Source: Nymphaea colorata
Taxonomy: Eukaryota > Streptophyta > Magnoliopsida > Nymphaeales > Nymphaeaceae
Assembly: GCF_008831285.2 (NCBI RefSeq)
Contig: NC_045139.1
Coordinates: forward strand, 7,722,204-7,782,203
Length of the DNA: 60,000 nt
Reading direction: 5' to 3'
Shown here: positions 52,850-60,000 of the stretch, piece after piece
Layout of the letters: each line of letters begins with the position of its first letter
How positions within the stretch are numbered: the first letter of the stretch is position 1
Program-made: the position numbers and the translations under genes
Notes under the pieces: generated by a model
The model's input: the letters and a program-made list of their open reading frames with translations, nothing else
Database searches by the model: none
Told to the model about the DNA's origin: nothing

Positions 52850-55189
52850 AGAAGGATAAGCATGGTTTCAATGGCTGATGGATGGTCATGATGATGATGA
52901 TGGTGATGTGATGGAAATCAGATGAGGTCATGGCGTGAGTAGAAAGGCTGTTGATAATGGTGATGATGATGGTACTGCTGCTGCTGTATTTGACGGTCAG
53001 AAGAGATAATGGTGCGACGAAATCCGGCCGTCCATTCAGGTGGGAACAAAGATCTCAGTCGTCCGACACGTGAGCCCACATGAGATGCATGGGTGTTTGT
53101 GGTTTTGCCTTTTTGGGAATGTTTTGTACCATAAACCCTCCTGGGTGTTGGATTTGACCCGAAAATATCCCTCGATAATGGGGGAAATTCACGTGTCCCT
53201 GACCCCTCCTGCTTTTATTTAATAATAGAAAAAATTTAAAAATTTATATGTAAATTTTAATAATTTTATTTTGATGTATACAAAAAAAATTTGAAAAATT
53301 CTATTCAAATTTGGATTCATATTTGAATGATAAGGAATAGAAGTCTACATCATTTCTAAATCCGATTTTTAAATTCAAAATATTTTCAATTCGACGCTTA
53401 AACTTACTACTGAATCTAGATGCATTTATGATACGTTGGGAACTAAAACATGTGGATATTTTTCAAAATCAAATGCAATTCCAAATACGTTTGGATGTCA
53501 TATTTTAATTGGATGCTAGATTTTTTTATGTGATTTACTTGAAGAAATTGCGTCAGATATCAACATCCCCACCTATTGGTTTCATTTTACTATGCCACCT
53601 AATTTTTTTACAGTTTAATTCACATGCTTTTGTTTTGCATTCCTGTCCTTTACTTGGATGGACAACCATAGTCCTTAAGACTGGACTTGCTAATTAAAAA
53701 TGTTTTTTCTAAATAAAATAACGTCAAACAAAGAGAAGAACAGAACAGGTCCACGACATTGTCTTTTAAGAAAAGAATGCAAGGAGATTTGTTTTCGAAA
53801 TAACCAAAAAATTAGTAAAATTCTCAAGTAGAAAAGGTTTTTAGAAAAAACATGCATCCTTATCATTTTGGAATTGATATTTGCCCTTTAAGATCTTAAT
53901 GGACTAAATGTGCACTTAGGTTTATGAAAAGTTTAGATTGTTTCTTTATTTATATTTTGTGGGAGTTGAATGTCATTCAGAGTGTGGTTTTGTTCGTAAG
54001 TAATTGCACTCAGGTTGAGAGACTTTGTCGTTTGCAATGTAAAACTCCGAGGCATAAGTATGCGCTATGGGATGCATGATAGTTGTCGGATAGCTAAAAT
54101 TTAAAAATTCGACATTCAAACGACCATAAGTTATTACTAAAGTCGTTACAATTCATCACCATAATATAAACAGCTGCTTATGCCAATGTAGTGATTATTA
54201 TGAGAGCAACGAGTCTTCTTAGAGAGTTCTAATTTGTCGGCTGTTGCTAGATGGATAAAAATTAAATGTTCAAAAAGATCCCTTAGAAGCTAGATATAAT
54301 CCTCAAGGATTGTTTGGCTTAGCAATAAAATGTTCAATACTTTAAAGATTAAGACAAATTCATGAAATACTATGTGTTCCTGAACAAATTGATGGAATAG
54401 TTTGTTACCGTTTTTATTACCAAGCACCCCATAAATTCGAGAATGATTTTAGAGTATAACGAGGACAAGTGTCCTGAATATAATAAAAATATATAAAAAA
54501 AAGAAAAATCAAAAATCAAAAACCTTGTGATGAATTAGACAAACAAAACTAATTCTTTTCCTAAGAAAAATTTTGAGGCTGTAGTCAGCTACATTTACCT
54601 TGTGCTTTGGAAAGCCAGTACAAGACGTCGATTCACGGGGCCAGAGGATCATGCTTAAAGATTTTCATGCGGGAAGATGTCCAGAGTTCAGTTTTTAGTT
54701 TCTTGTGCACCTTTAGCTCAATTCCTCTGAAGTCCATCAACTTCAAAACTTAGACGGTTTGAAATTTTGATTAAAGAACGAAAATTCTAGAATCATAATT
54801 CCTCTTTAAGCTGGAATGAAGTCAAAATTTCAGGTTTCAGATTCCTAGCTCTAAAAACAAAATGCCTAGTTTGTTTAATAATTCCAATTTCTAAAAAAAA
54901 AATGCATTTTCATTCTAAAATTCCTTGATTGGAGATTTACCATGAGGATTTTAGTTCCAGAATCAGATCAAGTTTATTTGGGCTGTTTTCCCTTTCTAAA
55001 CTCTTAAGTTAATTTATGAAATCCGTAGCACGTATTAAAGATACGATATTTATGACGCACTAGATATTCATAAATTGATATAAAGACATAATGAAGATGT
55101 ATAATGAAATCAATACTTTGGAAACAATCACCATAAATGAAATTTGGGCCCCCTCCTTAATTTGTGGGCATCAGGAGGCATCAAACCAA

Positions 55190-55220
<31 letters not shown>

Positions 55221-55530
55221 CCTGCAAGAGTCTTTAACTTTCAACCTTGCACGGGCTCCAGCACAAGTCCCAATCAAATTAATTAGGTCAAGGTCTAATA
55301 TTTGCATGATTGCAAAGGGAGGATGCTTACATCAAAGTTGATATAATCATATTATGTCAGATATTTATATTCATTTTGAAGTTTAATTTACTCAATTACA
55401 ACCTTAATTCTTTGTTAGCCCCGAATAACACAGCCACAACACATTTGTTCAATGGATTCGTAGTAAGTGGATTCAACTAAATGGTTGTTGATCACATGAA
55501 TCACTAGCCATGGTTAGACTCCATTGCATT
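52850..55530. other. Intergenic
   Basis: 52860-52990 has ATG/GAT and TGATGATGATGG triplet runs (upstream of the microRNA). The rest is AT-rich with no recognised gene. The compound microsatellite at 55188 is listed separately. Confidence 0.5.
55188..55221. repeat. (CA)n(TA)n microsatellite
   Basis: About 20 bases of CA followed by about 12 of TA. Confidence 0.9.
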
Positions 55531-55536
55531 AATGGT

Positions 55537-55752
55537 GTGTTTCTTTTACCGTGATCTAAGATCTGCAGGGATTTGAGATCCTCGTGGATTTAAGGTTGGA
55601 TCTGAGATCCTTTAAAAAAAGTTCAAATTTAAATCTGTAACATGGATTGATCCATGTTACTGAGATACTCAATTTAAACAAACTAAGATCTTACAAAGCA
55701 CATCGTTAAATGCACTCTCAAAATCTAAGATCCGACGCCATCAAACACTACT
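55537..55752. mobile_element. Miniature inverted-repeat element, GGTGTGTTT family, copy 1
   Basis: Left end GGTGTGTTTC, right end GCCATCAAACACT, with AAGATCTG/CTAAGATCC words near both ends in inverted orientation. It resembles 58198-58412. No clear target duplication. Confidence 0.55.
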
Positions 55753-58197
55753 TAAGTGTTTGTGCTTTGGCTTGGCAAACTTAGTGAACTATATATCTGA
55801 TTCTCAAATCCATGGTTCTCAAATGCTTGGAATCAAATGCACCCTAAGACTATTGCAAGTATCAATTGATTTGTATTGTTCAATAAACTTGTGTAGATCT
55901 GATTCACATGTTTGTCTAAACATAATTGTGCTGCCAATCATGCTTACCAAATGAAAAATATATCCTTAAATCACCAATTTAATCATTTTTTGTGGCCGCA
56001 ATTCTATGAAAGGCAATGAAATCTTGTTTACATCTTACGTTCAGTTGAACGTTCAAGGTTTTGTCATTGGTGCTTGCACATATTAGAGTTGTTGATAAAG
56101 TATGTACCAAGGGCAGAGCCACATGTAGGGATAATTGGCAAACTCGCTGGGTTGGCTCCGCTGGGTTGGCTCCGGAATCCCCCGAGTGAATTCGGATGCT
56201 ACAAAATCTGGCCACGAGACAAGGTTGCCTGGTTCACCCCTGACTGACTCTTGTTTCGGCTTGACTTGGCCTTGACTCGCCCTGACTTGCCTGATTCAGC
56301 TATAGTGATTTACATATGGTTATTTTAAAGCTCGACTAAGTCGACAAGTCAGCTTGGTGACCCGGTCATCTCCCAATCCGAGTCAGAGTCACAGGTTTGC
56401 AATTATGCATGTAGGCTTGTGTGGGCAATTGACCACACAGTCTCACAAGTTTTTATTTATTTATTTTCAATTTGTTGCCCCCAACCATTACTTCTTCAAA
56501 AAAAAAATTATTATGTTTTTGTTCCTCAATCATTTTATTATGTAGTCTCTTTCCAATTATTTTGATAAAAATTTTTAGCTCCGCCTCTTATGTTATATAT
56601 TCTGACAGGGAGAGTTATATATAATCCGTCACATGGACGTTAGATCTCGGAGAGGGAAAGAGAAAAGGCGGTGACACGTCGTGCGTAGAGACAAATGAAT
56701 GCCCGATACAACTCGAGATGATCAATGACTTTAATTTATTTGTGTAACAAAAGGAATATATTCGTCAACCAAATTCCAGATCATGACGAACAACTCAGCA
56801 ATCAAATTCTGGATCATGGATTTCCATAATTTGCTTCAGACAACGTGTTTTGGAATTTGGACCATAAAATTTGCAAATGGATGTGCTTTCTACGCACAAT
56901 AAATGTCATCACATTTAATTTTGGATGTCCTTAATTGGCGGCAATTAACTTGTTAAACTTCACGACTTGCATCGTTTGATCCATGCAAACACACAAAAAG
57001 GGTTTAAAAAAGAGTCGTTTAGATAGTTTCCCCAACGAGTGAGTCAATGCTCGAGCTCGGCTCAAGTTACATATTGCTTGGCTCGAGTTCGACTTGAGCT
57101 CTAGTAGAGCTTTTTGTGGGGAGTTGGAGCTTGACTCAATAAACTGAGTCCCAGCTCGAACTCTGACTTGTTCAAGCTTGTGTCACTAGATTTACACAAA
57201 TATACCCTGCAGATTAACAAATAGGAAAGACATGAGTCCAGTCGAGTATAAATGAGTAGAGCTTATGTAACTCAAACTCAACCCATTTATAACTGGAGTT
57301 TTAACTCAAGCTCGGGTTCAACAAGTCGAGCCTATACAAGTGAGTTCTTGTCCACCCCAAGTTGCATCTACTTTCTACTTGTCGTACATCCCTATTTCCC
57401 TTTCATCAGAGTTTTGGAGGAATTAGGCTTTTTTTTTTAATGGAATTCTGTGGGTTCTTGGGGAAGACCACCACATGCTCTTCAAAGCAAAACATTTTTT
57501 TTTGGCATTTTAATGCTTATGAAAGGACTGACTTAAATTTTATGTTAGGGGCATTTTGATCATTTTTCTTAGGCACGACTAAAGACCTCATGAGACCGCC
57601 TACACCGCGTTTGAGTGAGGAGTGCATAATTGAGACAGAAAAGTCGGTTTTAGGTGAGCGGAGTTTGACCCACCACCTGAAAAAGGCCGCTTTCGAAGCA
57701 ACAATTCCTCATGGGGATAAAGTGGTTAGTGTGGGACGAAGTAACTGCTGGAGAAACACCATCCCAACTACTTCTTTAGTCCAAAGGACAAGTCCAACTT
57801 GACTACCAGAAAAAGCCCAACCTATTTTCAATGGAGTGCAATCCAATTCAAAAGATCTTCCAAAAAGTGTCTAGTCTTTCTGGCGTTACATGCTCACTAT
57901 ATCCTACCACCTTTGAATTCGATACCATATTAGTCAATGCTTAGTTATATCTGCTTGTGCGACACTGTATTTTAATATTCTAAAGAATATTGATATCATA
58001 ATGCAGTGGCAGAGCCAGGATTTTTTAGCTGAAGGGCACTCTAGTTGATGACTTAAAGTTTGGTGTCGGCATCATATGTGCACACATAACTCACGATTTC
58101 AGCTACATGAATGAAAATAAACAGAAACGTTTCTAAGTTAAGCACACATAAAAAAGAATGTGTGCCTCAACTCATACTTTAGTCAGTTAAAAACATT
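55753..58197. other. Intergenic with decayed elements
   Basis: 56105-56590 has GGGCAGAGCCA and TAGCTCCGCCTC ends of a common plant repeat. 57040-57358 is a decayed member of the GAGCTCGA family ending TTGTCCACCCCA. CAGTGGCAGAGCCAGGATTT near 58004 is another such repeat end. No gene was recognised. Confidence 0.45.
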
Positions 58198-58412
58198 AGG
58201 GTGTGTTTGCTTCATCATAGATCTCAGATCCTTGGTGATATGATGTTATTAGGATCTTAGATCTACGGATTTAAAGTCAAAAACCACCATCACCCCCTCA
58301 ATCCGATATTAATCTATGGCTTTTTACAAGTAGCGTGGATTTAAGAACCAACAAACTGAGGATCTTCCAAACCACAATTTTCAATGCAAAATCATATCTA
58401 GATATGAGGCCA
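58198..58412. mobile_element. Miniature inverted-repeat element, GGTGTGTTT family, copy 2
   Basis: Left end GGGTGTGTTTGCTTCATC, right end GAGGCCATCAAATACAAC, with AGATCTCAGATCC near the left and ATCTAGATATG near the right. Non-coding. Confidence 0.55.
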
Positions 58413-58446
58413 TCAAATACAACTTTAATGAAGCCTCTAAAAGTTG

Positions 58447-59000
58447 CTTGCCACTAGGGGTGAACATGAGCCGAGTCGAGCCCGAGTTCAGTCAGCTCAA
58501 GCTCGGTTCGACTAATGAAATCTCGAGCTCGACTCAGCTTGAGCTCGAGAACAGCTCAATAGAAGCAGCTCGAGCTCGACTCGGCAGTTATGTGTTGAAC
58601 TCGAGCACGACTCAATTATGGCTCGACAAACTCGTTTGAATAGAATTGATATTCATCATTACATGTTGAGCTCGAGCTCGACTCGATTAAAGCTCGACAA
58701 ACTCGTTTGAATAGAATTGATATTCATTGTTACATGTTAAGCTCGAGCTCGACTAGATTAAGGCTCGACAAACTCGTAAACTCGTTTGAATATATCGACT
58801 CAATTAAGGCTTGACAAACTCGATTAAGGCTCATACTCGACTCGGCAGTTATGTGTTGAGCTCGAACTCAACTCGATTATTTGAACTAGTCGACTCATGA
58901 ACTCGACCTCGACTCGTTAAGCAAATGACTCGGCTCGAACTCGTTCATAAGCTGAGCTTTAATAAGTCAAGTCGTCTCGTTGTTCACCCCTACTTACCAC
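58447..59000. mobile_element. hAT-like element, GAGCTCGA family, with internal tandem repeats
   Basis: The element is 58455-58992 (538 bp), with inverted ends TAGGGGTGAAC and GTTCACCCCTA. Flanking duplications CTTGCCAC (58447) and CTTACCAC (58993), one mismatch in eight. The middle has about three copies of a roughly 71-bp unit containing GAGCTCGACTCGATTAA and TTTGAATAGAATTGATATTC. No reading frame. Confidence 0.9.
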
Positions 59001-60000
59001 TCAATGTGCAGAACCTTTTTTTTTATATATATTGTTAACTCGACTTGTTGGACATGAAAAGCTCATTGCACGTGATTCCACCTTAACGCATGAAACAAGT
59101 TGAAGAAGTAGGCTTTAAAATTGAAGGAGAGGAAGCTGTGTGTTACGGAAGATTTATTAAGTGGTGGAGTCATTTATGCGTGCGTTGAACAACCACAGAA
59201 TCCAAACCTTGATTTTCAAACAACAATAAATGTAGATCGATATCAATAATGTTTGATCAATAAAAGAAGCCAGAAATTAAAGATCCATGCTCGCAATCAC
59301 TCAAATTGAGAACCAAACCGCATTTTCTCTTCAAACCTGATCCTTCAATATGCGTCAAGCAAGAATCACGCCTGATTGAACATGAATAGAAACCTAGCTA
59401 CAATGACGTACTTTCTAGCCATATCATCCAAGTAACAGACATCTGGTTTCTTATTTCTTTAATGCATTCTCAAGATTCGTGAGCGACTTTAATATAGGGG
59501 CATTAGGGATGTCAATTGATTAGATTCAAATCGGATATACCCTTAACCATATCTGCTTTCTCGAATATTCACATATCACATATTTCAAATACGACAAAGA
59601 AAAGTCATATCTGAATCCAAATTCCAAAACTGATTGCACAATCTAAATCTGACCTAAATCCAATTTTCACACTTATATCTGAATCCAAATTTTGAATCGA
59701 ATCTGGCATATTTCAACATGTAATAGCATTGGATATAGGATATTTATTTAAAACTAGATTCAATCCGAATCTGAATGCGATCAGATATTTATGTATATAC
59801 CCGAATCGAAATCTAAATCTGATCAGATGACATTTCTTAAATCCGAATGCAGTTCGATTTCTTAGTCAGATATTAAATTTTTTGTCTATATCAGATTTTT
59901 CAGAATGGTTCAATCGGATATTCAATTGGGATATATTACCATTTGAACATGCCTTGCACGGCCAGCACCATGAGAGAGCTCTTGCATTGCAGGTTGCAAA
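59001..60000. other. Intergenic to window end
   Basis: AT-rich, without a recognised gene. At 59504 TAGGGATGTCAATTGATT begins a decayed relative of the element at 44622, with AATCCAAAT/GAATCTGA words to about 59930. Its right end was not found. Confidence 0.5.

Noticed and set aside
52225-52850. Ser/Leu-rich open frames in several phases around the microRNA
   Set aside because: They come from CT-rich sequence in the primary microRNA transcript and promoter, overlap each other on both strands, and match no family.

Overview
This is nuclear DNA from a flowering plant. It is AT-rich, its genes are split by GT-AG introns, it has Ty1/copia elements primed by initiator-Met tRNA, many hAT-like miniature elements, and a MIR156/157-type microRNA hairpin. 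The lineage cannot be fixed from the sequence alone. Three protein-coding genes and one microRNA gene can be supported; most of the rest is transposon debris and AT-rich intergenic DNA.

Layout. (1) 736-17027, plus strand: the last eight coding exons of a UFSP2-type Ufm1-specific protease (peptidase C78); its 5' part lies off the left edge. One intron, 2611-14249, is about 11.6 kb. It holds a young Ty1/copia element (2997-8340, LTRs identical by eye, 5-bp target duplication CTTTT) that appears to sit inside the 5' LTR of a much older copia relic (to about 12281), followed by a long AT microsatellite and a palindrome-rich repeat. (2) 17028-20676: the shared downstream region of two convergent genes, with one unexplained ORF. 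(3) 20677-25311, minus strand: an MA3-domain translation regulator (MRF/PDCD4-like, four MA3 domains, three coding exons). From memory, the Arabidopsis counterparts of genes 1 and 3 carry consecutive locus numbers (At3g48380 and At3g48390), so this looks like conserved gene order. (4) 25312-34195: intergenic DNA with microsatellites and hAT-like elements. (5) 34199-38544, plus strand: a seven-repeat RCC1-family gene with five coding exons, a probable intron in its leader and a likely GC-AG intron. (6) 38545-52200: a transposon graveyard. A minus-strand copia relic is split by a LINE relic, both carry hAT-like miniature elements, and an internally deleted copia element (47402-49641) lies at the edge. 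(7) 52565-52665, minus strand: a MIR156/157 precursor with a TATA box upstream. (8) 52850-60000: intergenic DNA with more hAT-like and other miniature elements.

How the genes relate. The protein genes act in separate processes: UFMylation (protease), translation control under energy limitation (MRF) and a beta-propeller RCC1 protein of unknown role. The microRNA would repress SPL transcription factors in the juvenile-to-adult transition. I see no operon-like or otherwise novel multi-gene system here. The most noteworthy points are the unannotated-looking microRNA hairpin, the very recent copia insertion just upstream of the protease's catalytic-cysteine exon, and the nested transposons whose target duplications can be read directly.
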